From: Candidatus Kryptonium thompsonii
GTDB taxonomy: Bacteria > Bacteroidota > Ignavibacteria > Kryptoniales > Kryptoniaceae
Reading direction: 5' to 3'
Assembly (NCBI GenBank): GCA_001442925.1
Contig: LDXX01000003.1
Coordinates: 62,001 to 126,000, forward strand
DNA: 64,000 bases
A program made the position numbers and the translations under genes. The notes below the pieces were generated by a model, which made no database searches, was not told the DNA's origin, and saw nothing but the letters and a program-made list of their open reading frames with translations. Shown here one piece after another: positions 18,629-27,760 of the stretch (its first letter is position 1; each line of letters opens with the position of its first letter).

Positions 18629-19255
18629 ATGTCGATTGTTGTGAAAATTTGCGGGATCACAAATTTTGAAGATGCTGTGAATTCAGTTGAGGCTGGTGCT
18701 GATATGCTTGGATTTGTTTTTTATGAAAAGAGCAGGAGATATATCGATCCAGAGAAAGCTGCGCATATTGTGAGAGAGGTGTCTTCATTCGCACTTTGTG
18801 TCGGTGTGTTTGTAAATGAGGATGTTGAGAAAATAAAAAGAATAGTTGATCAAACGATGATTGATATCGTTCAATTAAGCGGTGATGAAAGCCCAGAGGT
18901 TTGTCAGATGTTGAAAGGTTTTGTGCCGGTTATGAAATCGTTTAAAGTTAAAGATGAATTCGCAGAAGATGTTTTAAAAAATTATGATGTTGATTTCGTT
19001 CATCTTGATTCATATTCTGATGGTGAGTACGGTGGAACGGGAAAGGTGTTTAATTGGGATGGCGTGGCAGGGTTAAGTGAGAGATATAAAATAATTCTAT
19101 CTGGTGGTTTGACTCCTGAAAATGTGAGAGATGCTATTTTGAAAGTTAAACCTTACGGGGTTGATGTGTCAACTGGGGTTGAGGAATATCCGGGGAAGAA
19201 AAGTTTTGAGAAAGTTAAATCATTCATTGAAAACGCAAAAAATGTGAAATTATGA
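18629..19255 (+). CDS. trpF: Phosphoribosylanthranilate isomerase
   Basis: Isomerises PRA to CdRP, between the TrpD and TrpC steps. 208 residues. The catalytic Cys is in [13 protein letters not shown] at the N-terminus, the catalytic Asp in [16 protein letters not shown], and the phosphate loop in [11 protein letters not shown] and [15 protein letters not shown] chose ATG 18629 over an in-frame upstream start inside trpC, because the barrel begins with VVKICG. The stop overlaps the trpB ATG (ATGA). Confidence 0.95.
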   Translation: MSIVVKICGITNFEDAVNSVEAGADMLGFVFYEKSRRYIDPEKAAHIVREVSSFALCVGVFVNEDVEKIKRIVDQTMIDIVQLSGDESPEVCQMLKGFVPVMKSFKVKDEFAEDVLKNYDVDFVHLDSYSDGEYGGTGKVFNWDGVAGLSERYKIILSGGLTPENVRDAILKVKPYGVDVSTGVEEYPGKKSFEKVKSFIENAKNVKL

Positions 19256-20439
19256 AATTGCAACTTCCTGATTCAAAGGGTTATTTTGGGATTTATGGAG
19301 GTAGATTTATTCCTGAGACATTGATCCCTGCTGTTGAGGAACTTGAAAGGTGGTATTTAAAGCTGAAGGATGCTGAAGATTTTCAGAATGAATTTGATTA
19401 TTATCTTAGGCATTATGTGGGGCGTCCAACCCCGCTTTATTACGCTCGTAGATTGAGTGAATATTTAGGGGGTGCGAAAATTTATCTAAAGCGTGAAGAT
19501 TTGTGCCACACCGGGGCTCACAAGATAAACAACACGATCGGTCAAGCGTTGCTTGCCAAGAGGATGGGGAAACGACGAATAATTGCTGAAACCGGCGCTG
19601 GTCAACATGGTGTTGCGGTTGCTACAGTTTGTGCATTATTTAATTTTGAATGTGTGATTTACATGGGGGAAGAAGATATGAGAAGGCAAGAGATAAATGT
19701 TTTCAGAATGAAGTTGCTTGGTGCCGAGGTGAAACCGGTTTCATCGGGAAGCAAAACGTTAAAAGATGCGATAAATGAGGCTATACGGGATTGGGTTACA
19801 AATGTTAGAACGACTTTTTATATGATTGGCTCCGTTGTTGGAATGCATCCTTACCCGATGATTGTGAGGGATTTTCAAAGTGTTATAGGTAGGGAGACGA
19901 AAAAACAAATCTTGGACATCGAAGGAAGGCTTCCCGATGTCATAATTGCTTGTGTTGGTGGTGGGAGCAATGCAATGGGGATTTTCTATCCATTTATTGA
20001 TGATATCCCAAGGGTTAAATTGATCGGTGTTGAAGCTGGGGGGAAGGGAATTGAAACTGGATTGCATTCCGCATCTTTAAATGCTGGAAAGCCTGGGATT
20101 TTGCATGGGGCGATGCAATACCTTCTTCAAGATGAAGATGGTCAAATACTTAACACTCACTCCATATCGGCTGGGCTTGATTATCCGGGGGTCGGACCTG
20201 AGCATTCTTATCTCAAAGATGCAGGATTGGTGGAGTATACTTTTGCAACGGATGATGAAGTCATTGAGGCGTTTCGTCTTTTATCAAGGCTTGAGGGTAT
20301 AATCCCGGCTCTTGAAAGTTCTCATGCGCTTGCACATGCTTTAAAAATTGCCCCACAAATGAAAAAGAGCGAAATTATAATTGTAAATTTATCCGGTCGA
20401 GGCGATAAAGATCTTGGGATAGCGATGAAGTATATCTAA
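19252..20439 (+). CDS. trpB: Tryptophan synthase beta chain
   Basis: PLP enzyme condensing indole and serine. 395 residues, TrpB1 type. PLP lysine in [19 protein letters not shown] near residue 88, the [11 protein letters not shown] motif, the phosphate-binding [12 protein letters not shown], and [13 protein letters not shown]. The full-length COMM contacts suggest a partner TrpA, yet no trpA follows; the next gene is an unrelated small membrane protein. Confidence 0.97.
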   Translation: MKLQLPDSKGYFGIYGGRFIPETLIPAVEELERWYLKLKDAEDFQNEFDYYLRHYVGRPTPLYYARRLSEYLGGAKIYLKREDLCHTGAHKINNTIGQALLAKRMGKRRIIAETGAGQHGVAVATVCALFNFECVIYMGEEDMRRQEINVFRMKLLGAEVKPVSSGSKTLKDAINEAIRDWVTNVRTTFYMIGSVVGMHPYPMIVRDFQSVIGRETKKQILDIEGRLPDVIIACVGGGSNAMGIFYPFIDDIPRVKLIGVEAGGKGIETGLHSASLNAGKPGILHGAMQYLLQDEDGQILNTHSISAGLDYPGVGPEHSYLKDAGLVEYTFATDDEVIEAFRLLSRLEGIIPALESSHALAHALKIAPQMKKSEIIIVNLSGRGDKDLGIAMKYI

Positions 20440-20460
20440 AACTAAAGCAAGGGATAAAAA

Positions 20461-20967
20461 GTGGAAAATATCTCAGGACTTTTATATAAGGAAGAGCAAA
20501 ATTTTCCAGCATGGTTTTATCTTTTGTTTTTCTTGTGGATTCCATTTATTGTTATTGTCTTCGTTATCAACCCAGAACTTTTCAAAGAAAGTGATTTTAT
20601 GCTTGCCATACTTTTAGCTGTGCTTTTTGAGTTTTTGATAATTGCTTTGATGGGAAAGCTGACGATTTTAGTGAGGTGGAATGAAATGGTGGTTAGAATT
20701 GGATTTTTCGGATTGAGGATGTTGAAAATTAGAAAAAACGAAATAAAAGATGTTAAGGTGGTTGAGGGGAAATTGTGGAAAATGTATGGAGGATGGGGGA
20801 TAAAAGGGACTTGGGGGACAGTTGCTTTTATTTACTCAGGCGGCGGTGGGGTTGAGATTGAATTGATAAATTCAAAACAAGGTTTGCTAAAGGTTAAACT
20901 TAGTAAAGCTGTCATCTCAAGCAAAAATCCGTGGCGCCTTGCGGAGGCTATAATGTCAATTAGTTAA
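20461..20967 (+). CDS. Small membrane protein of unknown function
   Basis: 168 residues from GTG 20461, with AAGGGA eight bases upstream. Two adjacent hydrophobic segments (FYLLFFLWIPFIVIVFVI; FMLAILLAVLFEFLIIALM) are followed by a ~100-residue soluble beta-rich part containing MLKIRKNEIKDVKVVEGKLW and GGGGVEIELI. The layout, two helices then a PH-like beta domain, recalls bacterial PH (YdbT/bPH-type) membrane proteins, but no family is certain. It lies between trpB and an unknown gene, all with short gaps. Confidence 0.65.
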   Translation: MENISGLLYKEEQNFPAWFYLLFFLWIPFIVIVFVINPELFKESDFMLAILLAVLFEFLIIALMGKLTILVRWNEMVVRIGFFGLRMLKIRKNEIKDVKVVEGKLWKMYGGWGIKGTWGTVAFIYSGGGGVEIELINSKQGLLKVKLSKAVISSKNPWRLAEAIMSIS

Positions 20968-20986
20968 AATAAAGTAAACCCTTGCC

Positions 20987-21670
20987 ATGTTTCAAACGGA
21001 GAAAGCCTTGATAATTTTTCCGGCGAAATTGAGCGATTTAAAAGTTGACGATAGTTTCACTTTTGATGAAAAGCTGGAAATCTACAAGGCAATCCTTCAT
21101 GATACCTGCGATTATTATGTTCAAAAGAGCAGAAACACAAATGTTTATGTTTATTTTCCAGATTATGAGACTTGTGATCTTTTAATTCAAGTTTTCCCGC
21201 TTCGTGTTAAAGTTTCGGTTGTTGAGGACAATGTAAATCGTTATTTTGAAAGCATCTCAAGGGCATTCAAAGATGAACGCAAGTTTGTCGTTTTGCTTGA
21301 AATCGCAAGTTTTATTTATCCGGTGCCTTGGATAAACAACGCTTATCAAGTTATGACGCATAAGTATGATGTCATAGTTACTTCGGTTTACAGAGATAAT
21401 CCAAACAAGCTTATTGGGCTTAAAAAGTTGCATGAAAGATTTGTATCAAGGTTGGAAGATGAAAACGATGAGATTAATGTGTTAAAATTTGCAAGCGAGC
21501 TTGATGTTCTTTATGTCCCTTTGAGGCGAATTGATTACGCAAAGAACGTTGAGTCCTTAAAGAGTGTTTTTGGGGCTGTGATAAATATGGGGAAAGGTGA
21601 TGAGTTTAAAAGAACAAGGTCAGCCATTTTAAATCTTTTAAAGAAAAGAAAAATAACAGTGCTTGATTAA
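20987..21670 (+). CDS. Unknown protein, weakly glycosyltransferase-A-like
   Basis: 227 residues, no signal peptide. The start KALIIFPAKLSD, a helix, then NVYVYFPDYETCDLLI vaguely follows the layout of DUF2064-type nucleotidyl/glycosyltransferase folds, but the metal-binding Asp motif of that family is not visible. The C-terminus is basic (RTRSAILNLLKKRK). It ends directly before the nadD ATG with no gap, so it is translated together with nadD. No function can be assigned. Confidence 0.6.
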   Translation: MFQTEKALIIFPAKLSDLKVDDSFTFDEKLEIYKAILHDTCDYYVQKSRNTNVYVYFPDYETCDLLIQVFPLRVKVSVVEDNVNRYFESISRAFKDERKFVVLLEIASFIYPVPWINNAYQVMTHKYDVIVTSVYRDNPNKLIGLKKLHERFVSRLEDENDEINVLKFASELDVLYVPLRRIDYAKNVESLKSVFGAVINMGKGDEFKRTRSAILNLLKKRKITVLD

Positions 21671-22255
21671 ATGAGAGTTGGAATTTTTGGTGGTACATTT
21701 AATCCACCGCACATCGGGCATTTGATAGTTGCTGAGTTTATAAGGGAGGAGGCAAACCTTGATAAAATCATTTTCATTCCTTGCGCAAGTCCACCACACA
21801 AGCAAAGTCCAGAATACCTTTCTCAAATGGCAAGCTCTCAGCACAGATTTGAGATGGTTAAAATTGCAATAAAGGGTAATCCCTTTTTTGAAGTTTCTGA
21901 TATCGAGATAAAACGGGGTGGAATTTCATATACAGTTGAAACTGTAAGTTATCTTGTTGAGAAATTTCCCAAGTATGATTTTTATCTTTTAATTGGGGCT
22001 GATCAATTTGAGGAATTTCACACGTGGAGGGATCCGGATGAGATTGTGAAAAAGGTTCATCTTCTTGTTTTCAATCGCTATGGTTATGTAATCCCAGAAT
22101 CTAAATTTTCACCCTTTGCGAAATTCATTACAATACCAAACATAGATATTTCAGCATCGGCAATAAGGGAAAGGGTAAGGGCTGGGAAATCAATAAGATA
22201 TCTTGTCCCATCTGAAGTTGAAGAATATATTTACGCAAATGGTTTATATAAGTGA
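21671..22255 (+). CDS. nadD: Nicotinate-nucleotide adenylyltransferase
   Basis: Makes nicotinate adenine dinucleotide from NaMN and ATP in NAD synthesis. 194 residues, normal. Nucleotidyltransferase motifs: GIFGGTFNPPHIGHL at the start (HxGH), IPCASPPHK, the LIGADQFEEFHTW segment, and the ISASAIRERVRAGKSIRYLVP (SxTxxR-type) motif at the C-terminus. Last gene of the plus-strand run from trpD. Confidence 0.95.
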   Translation: MRVGIFGGTFNPPHIGHLIVAEFIREEANLDKIIFIPCASPPHKQSPEYLSQMASSQHRFEMVKIAIKGNPFFEVSDIEIKRGGISYTVETVSYLVEKFPKYDFYLLIGADQFEEFHTWRDPDEIVKKVHLLVFNRYGYVIPESKFSPFAKFITIPNIDISASAIRERVRAGKSIRYLVPSEVEEYIYANGLYK

Positions 22256-22260
22256 GTGAA

Positions 22261-23766
22261 TTAAACAAATATGAAAAATTTAAATCCCTTCTTCGGAACT
22301 CTAATGGATTGACCTTGCCAGGTTTCAAGTATGAGAAAATATCTTACAAGCGAGAATTTTCTTAATGGGGGAAATCGCCCGACGAATTTCTCGCCATCGC
22401 CAAATAGTGGCGATGGGAACCACTTTCCATCTTTTTCAAAATACATTATACCCTTTTTTAATCCAGATATGTTCAGCTCAAGCTTCAACTCCCATAATTT
22501 TATTCTCCCTTTTTTCTCTTTTACAATTTTAAAGTTTTTGACGGGTTCTTCAATTTTGTTTTCTTGAACTTCCACAACATTAGTTTCCAGTTTTGGTAAG
22601 TTCTCGCTTGTGTGAAATTTTTTATTAGGTATAAGTTTTTTATTGAGGAAGCCGATTTTGTCATTACCTCTAAAATTATTCCATTCAGATTTTTGCCCTT
22701 TGGTGGGCAAAATCCAAATGTCTCCATCCATGGTGCATATAATTATTTCAATGAGTCCATCTCCATCGATATCTGTTGCAATTGGTGATGACACGATTGA
22801 TGAAGCAATTTTCTTTTTAAAATTAACCCCTTCTGAAGAAATCCATAAGTTCCCAAAATAATCACAGGCAATTATTTCTTGCTTTTCATTCCCATTTATA
22901 TCAGCGATGATCGGAGATGCCCAAAAGATGGTTTTTATGTCTTTAGCAAAATTTTTTAAGCCATCAGCTGTGAAAACATATATTGAATCTGCGCAAACTA
23001 TAAATTCTAAGTTAGCATCGTTATCGATATCACATATTGCGGGTGAGGACACTGTGAAACTTTTCAACTTGATGGGGAATGGTTGGATGTTCATTCCGTC
23101 TTCATTCAACAAGTTAACAGAGTTTGAGAGCGATACAATTTCGGGTTTTCCATCCGCATTTAAATCACAGACAAGGGGGGATGACCAGATTATGTGATTT
23201 AAATTTGTTTTCCATTCGCATTTGAAATTTTTACCATCAATCCTGTAAAGGTTTTCATCCCATGAGCCAATCACAATATCAAAAGAACCATCACCGTTTG
23301 GAAATAAAGCAGGGGAAGAAGAGACAAACCCATCCGTTTGGAAATAGTTCACATTTAAAATTTCCCCGTTTTCACTTAACTTAATTATGTAAATTCTACC
23401 ATCATCTGAACCGAATATCACTTCTGAAAATCCATCAGAGTCAATATCGGTGATAATCGGGGAGCTAAAAACATCGCCGTGAGTTTTAAATTTGAAGGAG
23501 CGTTTTACATCGTTAAGGTTAAAAAAGTAAAGGTTATCATCATCGGAGCCAGCGATTAAAATTTTATTTTTGAATATAGCTGGTGTGGAAGCACAAGGTT
23601 TCTGAGGTTCAAGAGTAAGGATGGGTTTATCAGTGGATTTTAAATCAAAGATGTAAATTTTATCTGCTGTTATAATTAGTTCGTCTTCGCCATCTTCGTT
23701 TATATCGTGAGCAACGGGGCTTGCAGTTATGGGGAAGTTTATGTTAAGCTTAATTTCATTTTTCAT
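22261..23766 (-). CDS. FG-GAP/VCBS-repeat beta-propeller protein
   Basis: 501 residues made mostly of ~45-residue repeats with Asp-rich loops: ASPVAHDINEDGEDELII, SSPIITDIDSDGFSEVIFG, SSPLVCDLNADGKPEIV, SSPAICDIDNDANLEFI, ASPIIADINGNEKQEII and SSPIATDIDGDGLIEIII. These are calcium-binding FG-GAP/VCBS-like blades (residues ~1-370). The last ~75 residues form a separate beta domain. No signal peptide is visible, which is odd for this family. ATGA overlap with the methyltransferase gene upstream. Confidence 0.75.
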   Translation of the reverse strand: MKNEIKLNINFPITASPVAHDINEDGEDELIITADKIYIFDLKSTDKPILTLEPQKPCASTPAIFKNKILIAGSDDDNLYFFNLNDVKRSFKFKTHGDVFSSPIITDIDSDGFSEVIFGSDDGRIYIIKLSENGEILNVNYFQTDGFVSSSPALFPNGDGSFDIVIGSWDENLYRIDGKNFKCEWKTNLNHIIWSSPLVCDLNADGKPEIVSLSNSVNLLNEDGMNIQPFPIKLKSFTVSSPAICDIDNDANLEFIVCADSIYVFTADGLKNFAKDIKTIFWASPIIADINGNEKQEIIACDYFGNLWISSEGVNFKKKIASSIVSSPIATDIDGDGLIEIIICTMDGDIWILPTKGQKSEWNNFRGNDKIGFLNKKLIPNKKFHTSENLPKLETNVVEVQENKIEEPVKNFKIVKEKKGRIKLWELKLELNISGLKKGIMYFEKDGKWFPSPLFGDGEKFVGRFPPLRKFSLVRYFLILETWQGQSIRVPKKGFKFFIFV

Positions 23767-24539
23767 GACCTTTGGAATATAACAATGATTCTTTCGGCAA
23801 GATAATTAAATGGGAAGTAGGGATTGATTAAATTTTCAATTTTTTGAAGTAGTTTGAAGAACCCCTTGGGTAATCGCTCTTGAGGTTTTAAATAAGCAGG
23901 TGGGAGCAAAAAAGGTAAGGCGTAAATTTTCTTTATGGTAAAATAATCTTTGGAGAACTTCTTGATATCATTCAATGAGTAGAACCTTGCGATTACATTA
24001 TACTCTTTTCCATCAAGTGTGATGTATCCCCATCCCTTTAATCGTTTCTTTAGGTAGTTGGTTATCCCCAGCGGGAAAAAGATGAAATCTCCCCAATACC
24101 AGCGATTTATAAATGAGGCGACGAAAAGCGAACCTGGTTTAAGGATGGAATGAAGCTTTTGGAAAAAAGAAGATACATCTGTAATGCAGTTTAAAACTCC
24201 AAAAGAAGAATATGCGCCATCAAATTTAGTTTTAAACGAATCAATATATTCAGCTGGTAGGTTTATCAATTGTGCATTTGAGCCAACTTTTGTCCTAGCA
24301 ACTTTGAGCATTTCAAATGATACATCTGTGAGGATAACTTTACAACCGTGTTTTATCATCTCTTCGGCTTCAATTCCAGTGCCACAACCAATTTCAATCA
24401 GGGTTTGACCTGGATGAAAATATGTTTTTAAAATGTTTAAATTTGTGTTCCGCAGGTATTCTTCATGTTTTCTATTTTCATCGTAAATAGGAGCGTATAA
24501 ATCCCAGAAGAATCTATGTTTTACAAATTCCTTTTTCAT
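23763..24539 (-). CDS. Class I SAM-dependent methyltransferase
   Basis: 258 residues. SAM motif I is TLIEIGCGTGIEAEEM (near residue 45), followed by acidic motif II (VILTDVSFEML) and LINLPAEYI. The post-core part is hydrophobic/aromatic (FINRWYWGDFIFFPLGITNYLKK), suggesting a lipid or large hydrophobic substrate. It overlaps both neighbours by four bases (ATGA), so it forms a tight operon with the radical SAM gene. The substrate is unknown. Confidence 0.8.
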   Translation of the reverse strand: MKKEFVKHRFFWDLYAPIYDENRKHEEYLRNTNLNILKTYFHPGQTLIEIGCGTGIEAEEMIKHGCKVILTDVSFEMLKVARTKVGSNAQLINLPAEYIDSFKTKFDGAYSSFGVLNCITDVSSFFQKLHSILKPGSLFVASFINRWYWGDFIFFPLGITNYLKKRLKGWGYITLDGKEYNVIARFYSLNDIKKFSKDYFTIKKIYALPFLLPPAYLKPQERLPKGFFKLLQKIENLINPYFPFNYLAERIIVIFQRS

Positions 24540-26017
24540 CTTCCCTCGGCTGGCTGAAACTGGATTACATTTGAATTTGAAACTTTTGCAAGTAGATTAA
24601 CAATTGCCTTTGAAAGGATAAGTTCAACTTTATTTCTGAATTTTTCAAGAAGATTTGCTTCCTTTCCAGCTTTGAACCACGCATCTTTCCATTCCCTGTT
24701 GAGCCATCTTACAACCCACCGATAAAATGTTGTGTTATATTTTTCACGCTTGAACAGGAGTTTATTTTCAGCGGTGTAATCCCAATCAAGCATCCATTCT
24801 TGTGAGTCAAACATTAATCTATCGCGAACTTGTTCATAAAATTTTGTCCCTGGCAGGGGATAAGCAATAGTTGTGCTGAATTCATCAGGCAATGTTTCCC
24901 TTAGAAGTTTAGCGGTTAGTTTTAAGTCATCAATATCTTCGCCTGGATAACCTACCATCATGAAGAAATATGTTTTTATTCCGAATTTTTTGCAAAGTTC
25001 AGATGCCTTGTATATCTGTTGTATTGTTATTCCTTTCTCCATTGCGTCGAGAACTTTTTGAGAGCCTGATTCCACACCGAGATAAATTTTTTTGCAACCC
25101 ATATCTTTCAATGCTTTTAACATATCTTCAGAAACAAGATTTACTCGCGTAAGGCATTCAAAAGGTATAATAGCGTTCCTATTTAAAACTTCCTCGCTCC
25201 ATCTCAAAACCCAGTTTTTTTGAACTCCCGTTATATCGTCAACCACGCGGATAAAATCTGGGGAATAAATTTCTTTTATATGTTTCATTTCATCGGCGGA
25301 GTTCTCAGGGGTTCGGATTCTATATTTTCTCCCGAAAACCGCCTTTTGACACCATGAGCAGTGGTATGGGCAACCCCTGCTGTTTATGATGGTGAGCGAC
25401 CAGTATCCGTGTGCCTTTTTCCAAGCTCTTCTGTAATCATCCATATCAACTAAGTCCCTTGCAGGGAATGGAATTGCGTCAAGGTCTTTGATAAGTTCCC
25501 TATGCCCTGTTGAAATTATGCGCCCATTTTCGTCTCTTATTCTCAAACCAGCAATTTCTCTGATATTATCCGGGCGATCACCTTTTTCAAGATAGAAATT
25601 TGCAAGTTCTAACATCGTAATTTCACCTTCATCAAATACGACAGCATCAACTGGGAAAGTGTTGTTTGTTCCCTTGTAAAGAAGATATCGCTCCGGTAAA
25701 GCTGTTGGGTCGGGACCTCCGATGATAACTTTTGCGCCGTATCTATGAGCTATATCTGCAATTATGATGGCATTTCTTCGTATTGTTATCAAAGATGTGA
25801 TCCCGACAAGTTTTGGCTTTTTATTTCGCATATAATCTTCAAATTCGTCAAAATCTTTTCTAAAAGTGCAATCGAATAATTCGACTTCATAACCATTATC
25901 CCTTAGAACTGAGGCAAGATACATTAATCCAAGTGGGAAATACGGAGTCATAATTTTTTTCTCAACGGGATCTTTCTCAATGAAGAGGGGATTAACCAGA
26001 ACTATATCTATTGCCAT
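24536..26017 (-). CDS. B12-binding radical SAM protein
   Basis: 493 residues. N-terminal cobalamin-binding-like domain (residues ~1-150; PYFPLGLMYLASVLRDNGYEVELFD). Radical SAM domain from ~185, with the cluster motif RGCPYHCSWC (CxxxCxxC), then IRVVDDITGVQKNW and YLGVESGSQKVLDAMEKG. The fold class includes BchE-like cyclases, hopanoid-modifying enzymes and methyltransferases; the substrate is unknown. First gene of a three-gene operon with a methyltransferase and an FG-GAP protein, suggesting modification of an envelope lipid or polymer. Confidence 0.85.
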   Translation of the reverse strand: MAIDIVLVNPLFIEKDPVEKKIMTPYFPLGLMYLASVLRDNGYEVELFDCTFRKDFDEFEDYMRNKKPKLVGITSLITIRRNAIIIADIAHRYGAKVIIGGPDPTALPERYLLYKGTNNTFPVDAVVFDEGEITMLELANFYLEKGDRPDNIREIAGLRIRDENGRIISTGHRELIKDLDAIPFPARDLVDMDDYRRAWKKAHGYWSLTIINSRGCPYHCSWCQKAVFGRKYRIRTPENSADEMKHIKEIYSPDFIRVVDDITGVQKNWVLRWSEEVLNRNAIIPFECLTRVNLVSEDMLKALKDMGCKKIYLGVESGSQKVLDAMEKGITIQQIYKASELCKKFGIKTYFFMMVGYPGEDIDDLKLTAKLLRETLPDEFSTTIAYPLPGTKFYEQVRDRLMFDSQEWMLDWDYTAENKLLFKREKYNTTFYRWVVRWLNREWKDAWFKAGKEANLLEKFRNKVELILSKAIVNLLAKVSNSNVIQFQPAEGR

Positions 26018-26058
26018 TGTATGATTTCTCTTAATTTTGGAAATAACATTTTACTCGC

Positions 26059-26075
26059 CCCCTTAAACAAAGGGG
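26059..26075 (-). terminator. Weak hairpin downstream of pfkA
   Basis: CCCCTT / AAGGGG stem with a 5-base loop, about 40 bases beyond the pfkA stop. No clear T run follows, so termination is doubtful. Confidence 0.3.
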
Positions 26076-26112
26076 TCAAAGAGCACAGTTTATGCTAAAA
26101 AATTTTTAGTGG

Positions 26113-27159
26113 TTATCCGAAGAAGACTTCAGCTATTTCAAATAGTTCTGGATTTACGGTCTTTAAACCGCCAACGACTTCGTAAAGCTCAACTTCGACA
26201 ATGTCGCTTCCTTGGAGCGCCGTCATCACACCAAATTTTCGTTCATTTATAAGTTCAACCGCCTTGACACCGAATCTTGTTGCAAGGATTCTATCAAACG
26301 CTGTTGGGGAGCCACCTCGCTGTATATGTCCAAGGATTGTTGCTCTTGCTTCCATTCCTGTTCTTTTTTCGATTTGGTCCGCGACGAGATTTCCAATCCC
26401 ACCAAGTCGAACATGCCCGAACTCATCAACTCTTAAATCCTGAACGATAAGTGTCCCATCTTTGTCCACTTGTTCTTCAACCTTAAATTTTGCACCTTCA
26501 GCCACAACGACTATGCTGAAATTTTTCCCGCGGGCATGTCTTTTTTCAATTATTTTACACACTTGATCAATGTCAAATGGTTTCTCGGGTATCAAAATTA
26601 CATCAGCCCCACCTGCAAGTCCAGAATACAGCGCTATCCAACCAGTATGACGACCCATAACTTCAACAACCGCAACGCGGTTATGGCTTTCTGCTGTTGT
26701 ATGCACTCTGTCAATTGCTTCCATTGCAATATTGACAGCTGTATCAAAACCTATTGAATAATCAGTTCCGCGAACATCGTTGTCGATTGTTTTAGGTATG
26801 CCCACAACATTTACGCCAGCTTTATGAAGTTTATACGCAACGCTGAGCGTATCTTCACCACCAATTGCAACAATTACATCTATTTTTCCATTCTCAAGAT
26901 TTTCAAGTATTTTTTTCTCCCCATCTGGATGTTTATATGGGTTTGTTCTTGATGTTCCAAGTATAGTTCCACCTCGGGGGAGAATCCCAGAGATATTGTT
27001 GAGGTCGAGCGGAAAAGTATCAAGGCTCATTAAGCCTTTCCATCCATTTCTTATTCCAACAATTTCATGTCCAGAAGCAAGAGCTTTACGAACAACAGCT
27101 CTTATAGCGGCGTTTAATCCTGGACAATCCCCACCCCCAGTTAAGATGCCAATTCTCAT
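26113..27159 (-). CDS. 6-phosphofructokinase, residues suggest pyrophosphate-dependent type
   Basis: Phosphorylates fructose 6-phosphate in glycolysis. 348 residues, group III type. Seen: GGGDCPGLNAAIRA, PRGGTILGTSRTNPY (Arg71), IGGEDTLS (99-105), IPKTIDNDVRGTDYSIGFDTA (121-141), MGRHTGW and ATILGHIQRGGSPTAFDR. The position of E. coli Gly104 is Asp103 and that of Gly124 is Lys123; this Asp+Lys pair marks PPi-dependent enzymes such as that of Amycolatopsis methanolica. ATP dependence is therefore less likely, and the reaction would be reversible. It lies 17 bases after a thioredoxin-like gene. Confidence 0.9.
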   Translation of the reverse strand: MRIGILTGGGDCPGLNAAIRAVVRKALASGHEIVGIRNGWKGLMSLDTFPLDLNNISGILPRGGTILGTSRTNPYKHPDGEKKILENLENGKIDVIVAIGGEDTLSVAYKLHKAGVNVVGIPKTIDNDVRGTDYSIGFDTAVNIAMEAIDRVHTTAESHNRVAVVEVMGRHTGWIALYSGLAGGADVILIPEKPFDIDQVCKIIEKRHARGKNFSIVVVAEGAKFKVEEQVDKDGTLIVQDLRVDEFGHVRLGGIGNLVADQIEKRTGMEARATILGHIQRGGSPTAFDRILATRFGVKAVELINERKFGVMTALQGSDIVEVELYEVVGGLKTVNPELFEIAEVFFG

Positions 27160-27176
27160 TATAGTTCACCTCTTGA

Positions 27177-27554
27177 TTAAATTATTTCTTTTAATTTTGC
27201 CTCAAGTTTTGGATATTCATTTGGTTTTGTGATTCTAATAACTTGGTTACCTTCTTTATCGAATAAAATTATGAGTGGGATATCAAAAACGAGATAATTT
27301 TCAGCCATTTCATAATTTTTAACTACATTGAAAGTCAAAACTTTGACACTACCATTGAAATCATTTTTTATCTTATCAACTATTGAACTCATTGCTCTGC
27401 ATGTTTGATTGTCGAGCCAGAAAAAAACAACACTTGGTTTACCATTTATAAATTCAGGTAAAAGTTTTCTCGATTTTTGAGTTATATTAACAAAGAAATA
27501 CGCTACAACCACGAAGATCAAGGCAAATACAATTACCGCAGATATGCTTTCCAA
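27177..27554 (-). CDS. Membrane-anchored thioredoxin-fold protein lacking CxxC
   Basis: 125 residues. One N-terminal transmembrane helix (ISAVIVFALIFVVVAYFFV), then a thioredoxin-like domain: GKPSVVFFWLDNQTCRAM, VKVLTFNVVKNYEMAENYLVFDIPLIILFDKEGN (with the cis-Pro-like IPL) and a C-terminal helix. Where thioredoxins have WCGPC only one Cys is present (QTCRAM), so ordinary disulfide exchange is unlikely unless by a one-Cys mechanism. First gene of the transcript with pfkA. Confidence 0.7.
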   Translation of the reverse strand: MESISAVIVFALIFVVVAYFFVNITQKSRKLLPEFINGKPSVVFFWLDNQTCRAMSSIVDKIKNDFNGSVKVLTFNVVKNYEMAENYLVFDIPLIILFDKEGNQVIRITKPNEYPKLEAKLKEII

Positions 27555-27606
27555 ATTTTTCTTAGAATTTATTTTCGAAAGTTGTTGCGGTTTAATTTTC
27601 GTTTTA

Positions 27607-27635
27607 AAGTTATGAAATTAAGCTATTATAGTCAA
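27607..27635 (-). promoter_or_regulatory. Promoter candidate of the thioredoxin-like/pfkA pair
   Basis: Minus strand: TTGACT (27630-27635), 17-base spacer, TAACTT (27607-27612), about 50 bases before the gene. A TATAAT overlapping the spacer offers an alternative -10 but has no good -35. Confidence 0.4.
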
Positions 27636-27760
27636 GTAAAAACTGCGAACACTTTTGTGCCAGCAAAAATGCCACGAACTTTTGATTTAATCTAAATTTT
27701 GTTTTGTAAGGGCGGTTTTTTAACTTTTAACTAAAGTTTAAAAATAAAGGCACAGAGAAT

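Noticed and set aside
20987-21670. Considered as a functional DUF2064/MobA-type transferase
   Set aside because: Only the overall strand-helix order fits; the glycine loop and metal-binding Asp of the family are missing, so it is left as unknown.
27645-27662. Sigma-54-like TGGCAC on the minus strand before the thioredoxin-like gene
   Set aside because: The GC of the -12 element is three bases too far from the -24 GG; spacing in sigma-54 promoters is nearly invariant.
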